Assembly (NCBI GenBank): GCA_020697255.1
Contig: JAJFBE010000007.1
Span: 29,410 to 93,409 of the forward strand
Length of the DNA stretch: 64,000 nucleotides
Direction: 5' to 3'
Origin: Burkholderiales bacterium
GTDB taxonomy: Bacteria; Pseudomonadota; Gammaproteobacteria; Burkholderiales; UBA11063
Shown: positions 34,694 to 44,991 of the stretch, piece after piece
How positions within the stretch are numbered: the first letter of the stretch is position 1
Layout: each line of letters starts with the position of its first letter
The notes under the pieces: generated by a model
What the model was told of the DNA's origin: nothing
Databases searched by the model: none
Seen by the model: the letters and a program-made list of their open reading frames with translations, nothing else
Translations under genes and position numbers: made by a program

Positions 34694-34710
34694 GCCAATC
34701 TCATTAAAAT

Positions 34711-34772
34711 ATTAATTAAGGTATTATACATTAATTAAGCTTTGGATTGCAATATGCATTAATAAATCAATA
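34711..34772. repeat. 60-bp repeat, copy C
   Basis: Nearly identical to copy B at 30146 over the first 50 bases. It lies in the same relative place, just upstream of the truncated AAA copy. Confidence 0.72.
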
Positions 34773-34943
34773 AAATTTAGAGCTCCCACGAATAGCATCA
34801 ATAATATAAAATTAGAATCACCATAAGTGTTTGTAATAAACCTCCAAGTGGCTAGAAGCTGAAGCACATCGAATTAATTGGATGATTACAAATCCAAAAA
34901 AATTAAAATATTAGATATATTGAACAATAAGCTTCATTTAAAC

Positions 34944-35522
34944 CTAATTTTTTGAATCAGCTAATAAGAAAGGTATATAGTTTAGCATAACCGCCTTTTC
35001 AACTAACTGCCCAATGTTAAAAACTTGAAATTTTGGGTACAACTTCTTGTTTATTACTGCATTGATTGTACTATCAGAAATTGGTTTATTTTCTATTATA
35101 GTGATGATCTTTGCTATATTTTTTGGGGATTTATTTAATGTCAGGTAATATAAAACATCCAATTCTCTTTTTGTAAGGCGTATTTGTTTATCAGAATCTG
35201 TTAGCTGAGGTTTAACACCTATTTTATCAGTTAGGGATTCTATTTTATAATTTTGTATCTCACGGTGTATTTTATCAATAAAAGATAAAAATTTTTCTTG
35301 TTCTTTTTTCTGAGCTAAATATGCCTCCTTTTCCAGCATTAGCTGTTCAACTTTTGCCTCAGCGGCTAACTTTTCAAGAAAAATTTTGTTTAATTTATTC
35401 TCAAGTTGTAGGCTTTTTGCTTCAGCTTTTTGTTTCTCATTTTCTATTGCCAGAGTTTCCTTTTGTTCTCTGGCTTTAATATCTGTTGAATTTCCAATAA
35501 TTAATTTAGTAATTATACTCAT
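34944..35522 (-). CDS. Coiled-coil protein with LuxR-type helix-turn-helix
   Basis: The 192-residue protein has a long charged coiled coil (about residues 18-95, rich in Glu, Lys and Leu) followed by a LuxR/GerE-like DNA-binding domain: RLTKRELDVLYYLTLNKSPKNIAKII, then STINAVINKKLYPKF and IGQLVEKAVMLNYIPF. There is no receiver or ligand domain; the coiled coil probably drives dimerisation. A transcription regulator is the likely role; target unknown. It is divergent from the orphan gene at 35741, 218 bases away, so that gene is a candidate target. Confidence 0.68.
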   Translation of the reverse strand: MSIITKLIIGNSTDIKAREQKETLAIENEKQKAEAKSLQLENKLNKIFLEKLAAEAKVEQLMLEKEAYLAQKKEQEKFLSFIDKIHREIQNYKIESLTDKIGVKPQLTDSDKQIRLTKRELDVLYYLTLNKSPKNIAKIITIIENKPISDSTINAVINKKLYPKFQVFNIGQLVEKAVMLNYIPFLLADSKN

Positions 35523-35740
35523 TTTATTATAAACCTCAATAACATTTTAAATGGAATTGGCTAGATCTGCTGCAGGATATATTTGACCATAGAATAGAAA
35601 AATATGAAATTAGTAAATTTCGCTTGTAATTTTGCATGGTAAAATTATAGGCCTAATTCCTCAACGCTAATTTTACAAAATATTTAAAATTAGTTTCTTT
35701 GTGAATATGATTTTATTTTTATAATCTAGGAGGACATGAA

Positions 35741-37063
35741 ATGCAAGGATTAACTAAGGTTCTATGGAGTGACATAAGCCCGCTTGCGCAAGTTACAAAC
35801 CCTGCTTTGAAAGAGATTATTGATGAAATTTCACCGTCTTCAAATTATCCACTATATATTGGAGAATATCCATATGGGGCTTTAATTCTTGATAACGGTG
35901 TATTTAAAGTTATTAATGATAATAATGAGCTAGTTCCATTAACTCATAAAAGCATTAACAGTAACGCACAATATGATTTAGATTATACTAATACAATTCC
36001 GGTAGGGATGGTATTAGAAAATTCGATAGAAACATTTTTTATTGATGGAAATCAAGCTATACCTTCAACTTTTTATAAAAAGGGCGGCATAGTATCTTTA
36101 TGGAGCATCTTAGAAGGTATCAGCACATATCAAGCTGGGTCTATCTGGAGCATTAGTTCTGGAGCTCGAACACTTTGTATGCTACCTAAAGTTACTGATA
36201 AATCAGGTTACATTAAATTAAAACGGAAATATAACTTAAAAGATCAAGTCCCCAAATCTTTAACCGAGCATTGGGGAGTATTTAGAAATATAGCAAATCA
36301 TAAAAATTTTTCTCAGCCTTGGAAATCTAAAATTCTTTACTTTTCCAAATATTGGTTCCAACATAAAAACGATAAAGAATGGACAAAATTTTACAACTTT
36401 TTATTAAATATGGCCTGGAATGATTCTACTGTAAAGCGAAACCAATTTATTGTTGATTTCATATTTTCACTTGCACAAAAAAATTGCGGGCTTAAGCCGA
36501 ATCCATATTTAATTGATACAGCGAGACACATAATAAGTATTGGCTTAGGTGGGGCACCTGGGTTTAAGCCAGCAACAGATAATATTGCTGCTCCAATTGC
36601 TGGTCTCCAAAAAACATATATAGCAGATTACGGGTTAACGAAAATCCCAACTATAATGCAACCATATCATTTTTCTACTTCATTATCTGATCGTGTCTAT
36701 TACTCATTTGAAATGCCTACGACTGTTTCATTTTCTCCACGTTCTAACAATGGCGTTAGTAGAATGGTTGATATGCGTGAATTAAAATATATTATGGATA
36801 AGTTACTTTCAGAGATACTTAATTGTAATTTGATGGTAGAAAAGACCCCGTTATTTAATTTGGCAAAAAATATTAAATATGATTTTTATCACACTGATCC
36901 AGACCAGCATAATGAAATTACACAACTTAAAAATATTGCAAATATAAATAATAATTTTACAAAAATACTATGCGATACATCAGCTTCCTTAGAACCAGCA
37001 GAGTTTTCTCCATTCTTTAGAGGTTGTATCTCATTGTCTGCTAAAAGTTCAATAGTAACATAA
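35741..37063 (+). CDS. Orphan 440-residue protein of unknown function
   Basis: A full-length frame starts at ATG 35741 after a strong AGGAGG ribosome site. The product is soluble-looking, with no signal peptide or membrane segment. It has conserved-looking stretches (SIWSISSGARTLCMLPKVTD near residue 135; SIGLGGAPGFKPATDNIAAP near 270; FEMPTTVSFSPRSN near 325) but no fold I can name. The middle part (NHKNFSQPWKSKILYFSKYWF) is Lys- and Trp-rich. It stands alone between a divergent LuxR-type regulator and a convergent PTS gene. Confidence 0.75.
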   Translation: MQGLTKVLWSDISPLAQVTNPALKEIIDEISPSSNYPLYIGEYPYGALILDNGVFKVINDNNELVPLTHKSINSNAQYDLDYTNTIPVGMVLENSIETFFIDGNQAIPSTFYKKGGIVSLWSILEGISTYQAGSIWSISSGARTLCMLPKVTDKSGYIKLKRKYNLKDQVPKSLTEHWGVFRNIANHKNFSQPWKSKILYFSKYWFQHKNDKEWTKFYNFLLNMAWNDSTVKRNQFIVDFIFSLAQKNCGLKPNPYLIDTARHIISIGLGGAPGFKPATDNIAAPIAGLQKTYIADYGLTKIPTIMQPYHFSTSLSDRVYYSFEMPTTVSFSPRSNNGVSRMVDMRELKYIMDKLLSEILNCNLMVEKTPLFNLAKNIKYDFYHTDPDQHNEITQLKNIANINNNFTKILCDTSASLEPAEFSPFFRGCISLSAKSSIVT

Positions 37064-37095
37064 TAAGGTTTAATGCCTCTATGATAACTTTAGTC

Positions 37096-37135
37096 ACCCG
37101 GCACTCTTACTTTTACAGTAGAGCAAAACGCTGGG
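37096..37135. terminator. Probable terminator between the orphan gene and the PTS gene
   Basis: CCCGGC...GCTGGG encloses a second pair (CTC...GAG) and is followed by a T- and C-rich run on the plus strand. The stem is imperfect. It lies between two convergent genes. Confidence 0.4.
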
Positions 37136-37176
37136 TCTTTTCTTTTCTTTTCCGACCCTCCAACGTTAAAATAATC

Positions 37177-38877
37177 TTATATTAAGTTAATTAACCTGGC
37201 ATATATCTTTTCTGCCTTATTACCAATATAAATTTGTTTAACTTTATTATCTATATCTATTACTTTTAGAAATCTTGGCAACTGAGTTAGATTTATTCTT
37301 GTATTATCCTTTACACAACAGCGTAAGCGTGTAATTGCAACAAGAGTTATATTATCAATATTACCTTTACCGCCTAAAGCATGAATAATTTGTGATGCTA
37401 TCTCTACATTATCCGCATCTACCTCTGCATCAGGTAAATTATTAGCCACTACATTAACACCTGGTATAACAGAACTCTTTACTCTTGATGGTGCGTTATT
37501 TACTACCAAACTATCACGAATTTCGCTGGCAATTATTTCAGCAGTAGTACCTAATATAACTTGTAAGTTCTCATGATTTATTGCTATAACACCACGGGCA
37601 CCTAATTGCTTTAGCATATCACGATTAATGTTGCCTGAGTCCTTAACTGTAAGGCGTAACCTGGTTGTACAGGCTTCAACGGCAATAAGGTTACTACTTC
37701 CCCCTAAACTTTCAATAAATTGTAATCCGCGGGATTTAAGGGCTGCTATATTTGCTGCTGCAAAACCACCGACATCACGTCCGGGTGTAGCCAAATTAAA
37801 GCGCCTAATCGCAAGACTAAATGCTACGTAATATATAAGAAAAAACACCACTCCAACCGGCAGTAAAAATAATGGATTTACCGCATGCTTATAAAACAGG
37901 ACATAATCAATTAAACCAGCAGAAAAGGTAAAACCCATATGGACGTTTAAAATAGACATTAACGCCATGGATAAACCAGTTAAAACAGCATGTATAAAGA
38001 ATAAAACCGGGGCTAAAAATACAAAAGAAAACTCTACCGGTTCAGTTACCCCGGTTAGAAATGAAGTAAGTGCCATAGATATAAATAAACCCGAAACTGC
38101 ACGCCTATTTTCAGGTCTTGCATTGGTGTACATAGCCAAGCAAGCCGCCGGGAGTCCAAACATCATAATTGGAAAATATCCTGACATAAATAAACCAGCA
38201 GTTTTATCCCCCGACATAAACCTGGCAACGTCACCATGTACTATTACCCCGGTTACATTTTTAAAATCGCCAAAAACAAACCACACCAGGTTATTTAGGA
38301 TATGATGTAGCCCGGTTATTAATAATATCCTATTTAAAACTCCATAGAAAAATAAACCTAACGGCCCCGATTTGATTAACCATACCCCGGCAGTATCAAT
38401 ACCACTTTGAATTAATGGCCAGATATACCCCATAACCATCCCAAGTAACACTGCACTTCCACCTGTGACAATAGGCACAAAGCGTTTTCCCCCAAAAAAA
38501 GCTAAATACTCAGGTAATTCAATAGACTTGTACCTGTTATAAAAACGGGCAGCAATAACCCCAATTAAAACCCCACCTAATACCCCTGAATGAATACCTT
38601 TATCAATAGTTAATAAGACGGTTGTCATTATAAAGTAGCCTACCGCAGCAGCAAGTGCTGCAGTACCATTATTATCTTTAGCCAACCCAACCGCAACCCC
38701 TAGGGCAAATAAAAGTGGCAAATTAACAAATATTGAATTACCTGCATTGGCAATAAAAACTATATTTAGTAAATCAGGCTGGCCCAGCCTTAATAATATA
38801 CCGGCAACAGGCAGCAGTGCTATTGGCAACATTAATGCCCTGCCAAGCTGATGTATATCATCAAATTTATATTTCAT
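37177..38877 (-). CDS. PTS EIICB component, glucose/N-acetylglucosamine type
   Basis: The 566-residue protein has an EIIC membrane domain (about residues 1-365, with several hydrophobic segments and GVTEPVEFSF) and an EIIB domain with the phospho-Cys in VEACTTRLRL (Cys 403). A second EIIB-like domain follows (about 490-566: ALGGKGNIDNITLVAITRLRC) in which the cysteine position is Ala 514, so it cannot be phosphorylated there. The protein imports and phosphorylates a hexose, probably GlcNAc or glucose. Phosphate would come from the EIIA-HPr-EI fusion encoded just upstream (gap 19 bases). Confidence 0.85.
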   Translation of the reverse strand: MKYKFDDIHQLGRALMLPIALLPVAGILLRLGQPDLLNIVFIANAGNSIFVNLPLLFALGVAVGLAKDNNGTAALAAAVGYFIMTTVLLTIDKGIHSGVLGGVLIGVIAARFYNRYKSIELPEYLAFFGGKRFVPIVTGGSAVLLGMVMGYIWPLIQSGIDTAGVWLIKSGPLGLFFYGVLNRILLITGLHHILNNLVWFVFGDFKNVTGVIVHGDVARFMSGDKTAGLFMSGYFPIMMFGLPAACLAMYTNARPENRRAVSGLFISMALTSFLTGVTEPVEFSFVFLAPVLFFIHAVLTGLSMALMSILNVHMGFTFSAGLIDYVLFYKHAVNPLFLLPVGVVFFLIYYVAFSLAIRRFNLATPGRDVGGFAAANIAALKSRGLQFIESLGGSSNLIAVEACTTRLRLTVKDSGNINRDMLKQLGARGVIAINHENLQVILGTTAEIIASEIRDSLVVNNAPSRVKSSVIPGVNVVANNLPDAEVDADNVEIASQIIHALGGKGNIDNITLVAITRLRCCVKDNTRINLTQLPRFLKVIDIDNKVKQIYIGNKAEKIYARLINLI

Positions 38878-38896
38878 AATTTACCCAACCATTTGA

Positions 38897-41404
38897 TTAA
38901 TTTATAAATTTATCCAATAAATATTGCCGGATTTGAGATACTGATGATAAGCTCAAACAATGTCTTGCAGCTTCTACGCACCCTGAAAAATTTAAGTTTC
39001 GGATAAAAGCCTTGTTTTCTGCAACCAAATTAGCGCTCATTGATAGCTGATCAATCCCCATACCTATTAATAGTGGGATTGCCAACTTATCTGATGCCAT
39101 CAATCCGCAAACTGATACCGGACGATTAAACTCCTTGGCTCCCTTCACAACCATATCGATACTTCTGATAACTGCAGGGTGTAAATAATCAATTCGTGTT
39201 GCCAGTTTGGAATTCTCCCGGTCTATTGCCAGAATATACTGGCTTAAATCATTAGTTCCTATAGAGAAAAAGGCAACTTCTTCAGCAAAAATACTGCTAA
39301 TTAAGGCAACTGATGGAACTTCAACCATAATTCCCAGTTCTATATCAGCAGTTATTCCGTGTTGCTCTTTTATTTCATTAAACATGTGCAAAACAGTACG
39401 GTACTCCTCAATAGAGCTAATCATTGGCAACATTATTTTTACATTTGGTTTATTAACCATAGCTATTGCAGTTAACTGATCAATCAACAAATCTTTATGT
39501 TCTAAAGACAAGCGAATACCTCTAACCCCCAGCACCGGGTTTTGTTCATGTGTTGTATCCAAATAATCAATTTGCTTATCACCGCCAGCATCAAGAGTCC
39601 TGATAATAAACGGAGCATCACCGATATTGGACGTAATATCTGCATATATTTTATACTGCTCATCTACTGTAGGGGGCGTATCCCTATTTAAGAAAATAAA
39701 TTCAGTTCTAAATAAACCAATACCGGTACCACCATTTTGTAGCAGTTTTCCTGAATCAGCAGTATCTGAAATATTGATATAACAATCAACTTTATGTCCA
39801 TCCAGGGTTTGCGCCCCTTCATTAGCATTTTGCATATCTATCTGATGTTTCTGTTCTAAACCTGATAAATATGATTTTACCTGCTCTATCTCAGCCATAT
39901 CCGGAGCAAGATTCACATACCCATCTTTACAATTTAAAACTACCTGGGTATTATCTCTAGTTCCCAAAATTGCATCATGCACACCAATTAGTAAAGGAAT
40001 TCCTCTGGCTCTTGCAATAATTGCGGCATGTGAAGTAGCTCCACCATTTACCGAAATCAAACCAACTATGTTTTTATCAAGCCTAACTAAATCAGTGGGT
40101 GTAAGCTCATCAGCTAATAGTATAGTTGGCTCATTGTGTTTAGGGGCTTCTACTTCCACAACCTTCATTGCTAATAAAAGACGGTTACGTAAGTCTCTAA
40201 AATCATCCTGACGTTCTACTAACAATAAATTTTTTGAATTAGCCAGTAGATTACAATTATTTTCCATCACCTTATTTACCGCAAAGCCGGCCGATTTATT
40301 GCTATTAATAATTGATAAACAATCCTTGATAAAATCGGGATCACAGAGCATCTGGATGTGTGCCTCCAAAATTCCGCTATATAACTGGTCATTACTGGTT
40401 AAATTAGCCAAATTATACTGGATATCTTGTTTAACTGTGCTTAGGGCTTCATAAAATTTATTTTTTTCCGACAAGATACTAGTGGCATTTTCTTCAATAA
40501 CAAAAGTTAGGCAATCCCTCTTTACTAATACCCCACAGGCAGCACCAAAAGACGCAGCAATACCATAATATCTACTACCTTCGACATGTTGCAATGGAAC
40601 TTGAGGTTTATGTTCATCGCGGGAACTATCATATATATGGCCTAATACATAGCTTAGGCGGTTCATAATCTCGCTATTAGCTGCATACACATAAACAGTA
40701 TCATTTTGGTTTACTGCTAAGCTTAATATGCTTATAATACTTTTTGCATTCACCAGCTTATCATCTTTTTCGATTAAAATTTCGCTATCATATTTACGAG
40801 CAACACCACTGATTGCAGCAGCAGGCCTGGCATGAATGCCATGAGGGTTTAGAATTAAAATTGGTTCGGATTTAATTAAATTACTAATTTGTGACTGGTC
40901 TTTGGTATCACTACCAGATACCGATTTTTTCTTAATGTGCATTATCGGAAAGCCAGGCCTGGTATCAGTCTGAGGAATAACGCTATGGCTAAATATTTCT
41001 CGATTCAGGTCAAGTAGGACAACCGGAGTAATAAGTGTCTTGGCACATTGCGCGATATAATCTAGATCAAACTCACCAATAACATCGCCATGCCCCACCC
41101 AATCTCCGTTATCTACATGGATATTAAAGCCATCACCGCCAAGACTGACAGTTTCCAAGCCAATATGAATAAGTATATCAAACCCGGCATCAGCGGCAAT
41201 AATAATTGCATGCTTTGATGGATGCACTGATTTTATTATACCGTTAACCGGAGCATAAATTTTATTAGATAATGGGTCTATAGCTATGCCATCACCGACC
41301 GTCTTTTCGGCAAACACCTGGTCGGGCACTTGGGCTATATCCATCATTACACCAATTATCGGTGGATATAAATCTATTACATGCTCTTCTTGCATAGTTG
41401 GCAT
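38897..41404 (-). CDS. PTS EIIA-HPr-EI fusion protein
   Basis: The 835-residue protein joins three soluble PTS parts in one chain. EIIA(Glc-type) is at about 1-140, with the phospho-His in ILIHIGLET (His 80). HPr is at about 180-260, with GIHARP (His 191). Enzyme I is at about 275-835, with GGATSHAAIIARARG (His 459), the PEP-binding LDAGGDKQ, and CGLMASD near the end. It passes phosphate from PEP to the EIICB next door. This fusion is known with GlcNAc systems (NagF type) in several proteobacteria. It looks complete. Confidence 0.9.
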   Translation of the reverse strand: MPTMQEEHVIDLYPPIIGVMMDIAQVPDQVFAEKTVGDGIAIDPLSNKIYAPVNGIIKSVHPSKHAIIIAADAGFDILIHIGLETVSLGGDGFNIHVDNGDWVGHGDVIGEFDLDYIAQCAKTLITPVVLLDLNREIFSHSVIPQTDTRPGFPIMHIKKKSVSGSDTKDQSQISNLIKSEPILILNPHGIHARPAAAISGVARKYDSEILIEKDDKLVNAKSIISILSLAVNQNDTVYVYAANSEIMNRLSYVLGHIYDSSRDEHKPQVPLQHVEGSRYYGIAASFGAACGVLVKRDCLTFVIEENATSILSEKNKFYEALSTVKQDIQYNLANLTSNDQLYSGILEAHIQMLCDPDFIKDCLSIINSNKSAGFAVNKVMENNCNLLANSKNLLLVERQDDFRDLRNRLLLAMKVVEVEAPKHNEPTILLADELTPTDLVRLDKNIVGLISVNGGATSHAAIIARARGIPLLIGVHDAILGTRDNTQVVLNCKDGYVNLAPDMAEIEQVKSYLSGLEQKHQIDMQNANEGAQTLDGHKVDCYINISDTADSGKLLQNGGTGIGLFRTEFIFLNRDTPPTVDEQYKIYADITSNIGDAPFIIRTLDAGGDKQIDYLDTTHEQNPVLGVRGIRLSLEHKDLLIDQLTAIAMVNKPNVKIMLPMISSIEEYRTVLHMFNEIKEQHGITADIELGIMVEVPSVALISSIFAEEVAFFSIGTNDLSQYILAIDRENSKLATRIDYLHPAVIRSIDMVVKGAKEFNRPVSVCGLMASDKLAIPLLIGMGIDQLSMSANLVAENKAFIRNLNFSGCVEAARHCLSLSSVSQIRQYLLDKFIN

Positions 41405-41435
41405 ACCTCAAATACTTTGAGTATATTGTAACATG

Positions 41436-42800
41436 CTACCTTATCACATTCAAATGTTTTTTACTGTAAAATAAACCATAGCATAGTATATACAAATAAC
41501 CCATCAAGGGAACTATAAATGAGGTAACTATATTCAAATTATCTGCTATACGACCTTGGATAATCGGCAATATTGCCCCGCCTAAAATCATCATAACCAA
41601 AAAGGAAGAGGCTTGCTCTCTATATTCGCCCAACCCATCAAGTGCTAAGGTAAAAATATTTGGCCACATTACCGAATTAAATAAACCAACTGATAAAATG
41701 GCCCAAAGCGCAAAATAACTATTATGAATAGTTGCAGTAATTGCCAGATTAATAACATTAACTATCGAAAATAAAACTAAATTAGTCCTGGCATCTATTG
41801 AAAATGTAAATAAAGTAATAGATATAACTATAAAGCCGATGTAATACGTTATGTTGATATTACTGATACCCGCGGTATACAGTATCAAACATGTCAATAG
41901 TATGCTAATGAAAACCATTAGGCTTGTTTTATATCCTTTACTAATATTACTAAGCGCTATCCCGCCTAAGAAACGGCCTATCATTGCACCACCCCAATAG
42001 ATGGCAAGATATTTACCGGCAATATCTTCTGCCAAAGATACAGTTGCATCCGATTTTAAATAAGCAATTAAGTTAGAACCGATAGAGACTTCAGATCCCA
42101 CATAGAAAAAAATCGCCAACATGCCAAATAGTAAATTAGCATGATTTAGTGCATAGGGCTTAGCACTCTGTGCATTAAAAACGTGATCTTCCTTTGTTTG
42201 CAAAAACTTCCAAATCAGGAAAATAACTATTGCAAAAAACAAAAATAAAAATATGTAGGGGTATTTTAATCGCTCATGGTACTCATTAACCTGAAGTAAT
42301 GTATAAAAAACCAGGACCCCTACGATCGGGGCAAGAGCTGTAGCCAGTGAATTAAACCCACCAGCTAAATTCAGGCGGCTGGCGGCAGTTTTTTTATCGC
42401 CAGAGATTATTACCAACGGATTTGCTGAGATTTGCAAAAAAGTAAAACCAAAACCGATTGAAAATAACCCACTTAGAAATAGAGGATAGCTGCCTAAAAG
42501 TGCTGCGATAGTAAATATCAGGCAACCCAGGGCAGATAATGCAAGCCCGAATAAAATAAGGCCTTTATAACCAAGTTTATAAAAAAAAGATATACCAAAC
42601 ATTGAACATAAGATATAAAGCAGTGACCCAATAAAGTATGCTATAAAGAAAGCAAAAGATACAAAGTTGGCCTGAAATTGGTTTAGGACAAACATATGTT
42701 TAAAAATGGGAGTTAATAAATCATTTAAACAGGTTACAAATCCCCAACCAAAAAATAAAAATAATAATACAATAAAATTAGCATTGTTTTTTGACAGCAC
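41436..42800 (-). CDS. Sugar permease of the MFS FHS family (FucP/GluP-like)
   Basis: The 454-residue inner-membrane protein has about twelve hydrophobic segments and FHS features: LFFGWGFVTCLNDLLTPIFK near the N-terminus, FGFTFLQISANPLVIISGD, and AGGFNSLATALAPIVG. Members move fucose, glucose/galactose or GlcNAc with protons or sodium. The neighbouring PTS genes suggest a shared sugar, but the two systems transport by different mechanisms. It begins the group (MFS, fusion, EIICB) on the minus strand. Confidence 0.82.
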   Translation of the reverse strand: MLSKNNANFIVLLFLFFGWGFVTCLNDLLTPIFKHMFVLNQFQANFVSFAFFIAYFIGSLLYILCSMFGISFFYKLGYKGLILFGLALSALGCLIFTIAALLGSYPLFLSGLFSIGFGFTFLQISANPLVIISGDKKTAASRLNLAGGFNSLATALAPIVGVLVFYTLLQVNEYHERLKYPYIFLFLFFAIVIFLIWKFLQTKEDHVFNAQSAKPYALNHANLLFGMLAIFFYVGSEVSIGSNLIAYLKSDATVSLAEDIAGKYLAIYWGGAMIGRFLGGIALSNISKGYKTSLMVFISILLTCLILYTAGISNINITYYIGFIVISITLFTFSIDARTNLVLFSIVNVINLAITATIHNSYFALWAILSVGLFNSVMWPNIFTLALDGLGEYREQASSFLVMMILGGAILPIIQGRIADNLNIVTSFIVPLMGYLYILCYGLFYSKKHLNVIR

Positions 42801-42874
42801 GTTTAAAATCCTGTAAATAAAGACAAGCAGTAATTTTACCTAATTCAAATCTATAGAATGCAACTTTTTGAAGA

Positions 42875-44845
42875 TTACTTAGATTTTAATTGTTCCAAAA
42901 TTACCGGATTTTCAAGAGTAGATATATCTTGAGTAATATCTTCATTTCGGGCAATACTTCTAAGTAGGCGACGCATAATCTTCCCAGAACGGGTTTTAGG
43001 TAAATTATCGCCAAATCTAATCTCATCGGGCTTGGCGATCGGGCCAATTTCTTTTACTATCCATTGACGTAACTCCTGGGCAATATTTTCGGCATCAGCT
43101 GCAACAGGTCTGGCTTTACCCCGACACACCACAAATGCAAAAATTGACTCACCTTTTATATCGTGAGGTTTACTCACAACAGCAGCTTCAGCAACTTTTG
43201 GATGAAGGGCTAATGCTGACTCAATTTCCATCGTACTAAGCCTGTGCCCGGAGACATTTAAAACATCATCAATGCGCCCTAAAATCCAGAAAAACCCATC
43301 ATTATCCAAATGTGCAGAGTCACCGGCTACATAATATTTACCTCCGCCAATATCTTTGGGGAAATATGAATTGACATAACGCCCTGGGTTATTCCAAATT
43401 GTCCTAAGCTGTGATGGAAATGGCCGTTTTATAACCAGATACCCATCACTCCCTGCTTTTCCAGTATTACCAGATTCATCAATTATATCAGCCATAATAC
43501 CGGGTATCGGGGAAACACATGAACCAGGTTTAGTCTTGCTTACCCCCGGAATCGGACTTAACATATGGCATCCGGTCTCAGTTTGCCACCAGGTATCTAC
43601 AATCGGGCAACGTTTTTTACCTATTACTTCATAATACCACATCCAGGCTTCCGGATTAATCGGCTCACCCACTGTTCCTAAAAGACGTAATGAAGATAAG
43701 TCAAATTGTTTTGGCAAGTCTGCATCTATTTTAAGTAGAGCCCTAATTGCAGTTGGTGCTGTATAAAATATACTAACCTTATGCCTATCTATCATCTGCC
43801 AGAACCTGGCCGCATCCGGATAGGTCGGTATGCCTTCAAATATTACCTGTGTAGCACCAACACTTAGGGGCCCATAACACACATACGAATGCCCGGTAAT
43901 CCAGCCTACATCAGCAGTACACCAAAAAATATCACTCTCTGGTTTGATATCAAAAACCCATTGCATAGTTAAAATGCTACCTAATAAATACCCCCCACTT
44001 GAATGTTGGACTCCTTTTGGGGTTCCGGTACTACCTGAGGTATATAAAATAAATAAGGGATGTTCGCTATCAACAATTTCCGCTTCACATATATCTGATT
44101 GATTTTTAATCAAATCATGCCACCAGATATCTAGAGCTTCGTTAAAATAACATTCTTCCTTAGTCCGTTTGTTTACTATAACTTTTTTTATTGGATTATT
44201 GAGACTTAAGATTTTTAGTGCTTCATCTACGCTTGCTTTTAACGGCAGGTTCCGTCCACCTCGTGTCTGGGCATCCGCGGTAATTAAATATTTAGCGTTT
44301 GCATCAGTTATACGTTCTGCTAGTGACTTTGCAGAAAAACCACCAAATACTACCGAATGTATTGCACCGATCCTGGCACAAGCTTGCATGGCAACCACGG
44401 CCTCAATGCTATGTGGCATATAAATTATTACCCGATCACCCTTTTTTACATCAAGCTGTTTTAACCCATTTGCAAAACGGCACACTAGATCAAGTAACTC
44501 TTTATAAGTAACTTTACGAACATTTCCTTCGTCGGATTCAAAGATAATAGCAGTTTTATTCGGATTTTTAAGGACATGCCGATCCAGGCAATTATAAGAA
44601 ACATTTAGTTTACCATCTTCAAACCATTTATAAAATGGTGCATTGCTTTCATCAAGTATTTTAGTAAACGATTTATTCCAAGAAATGTGTTCTTGTGCCA
44701 GATCGCCCCAAAAACCAGCATAGTTAGTGATAGCTTTTTGGTTTAACTCATTATATTTTTCCGGGGTTAAATTTGCTTGCTGTGCAAATTTTTCATTTGG
44801 AGCAAAAATAAGTTTGGTATTCGTTACAGACTTTAACTCAGGCAT
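42875..44845 (-). CDS. acs: Acetyl-CoA synthetase
   Basis: The 656-residue protein is full length. It has the AMP-binding signature [49 protein letters not shown], and the C-terminal [14 protein letters not shown] with the lysine that is acetylated to switch Acs off in other bacteria. It makes acetyl-CoA from acetate, ATP and CoA. It is separated from the exported-protein gene upstream by a terminator, so it has its own promoter close to 44850. Confidence 0.95.
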   Translation of the reverse strand: MPELKSVTNTKLIFAPNEKFAQQANLTPEKYNELNQKAITNYAGFWGDLAQEHISWNKSFTKILDESNAPFYKWFEDGKLNVSYNCLDRHVLKNPNKTAIIFESDEGNVRKVTYKELLDLVCRFANGLKQLDVKKGDRVIIYMPHSIEAVVAMQACARIGAIHSVVFGGFSAKSLAERITDANAKYLITADAQTRGGRNLPLKASVDEALKILSLNNPIKKVIVNKRTKEECYFNEALDIWWHDLIKNQSDICEAEIVDSEHPLFILYTSGSTGTPKGVQHSSGGYLLGSILTMQWVFDIKPESDIFWCTADVGWITGHSYVCYGPLSVGATQVIFEGIPTYPDAARFWQMIDRHKVSIFYTAPTAIRALLKIDADLPKQFDLSSLRLLGTVGEPINPEAWMWYYEVIGKKRCPIVDTWWQTETGCHMLSPIPGVSKTKPGSCVSPIPGIMADIIDESGNTGKAGSDGYLVIKRPFPSQLRTIWNNPGRYVNSYFPKDIGGGKYYVAGDSAHLDNDGFFWILGRIDDVLNVSGHRLSTMEIESALALHPKVAEAAVVSKPHDIKGESIFAFVVCRGKARPVAADAENIAQELRQWIVKEIGPIAKPDEIRFGDNLPKTRSGKIMRRLLRSIARNEDITQDISTLENPVILEQLKSK

Positions 44846-44862
44846 ACAGTATTCCTAAATAT

Positions 44863-44906
44863 AAAAAATACAGTTAATATCTAAGCGCTATTAACTGTAT
44901 TTTTTG
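44863..44906. terminator. Strong bidirectional terminator
   Basis: AAATACAGTTAATA and TATTAACTGTATTT form a long near-perfect stem around TCTAAGCGC, with T-runs outward on both strands. It ends the exported-protein gene and insulates acs. Confidence 0.85.
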
Positions 44907-44991
44907 TCTGAATTTAAGTTATTTCATAGCTAAAACTCTCACTGTAAATTATTAAGCAGAACACCTTCATACCTTAATTCTCGATTTATAA

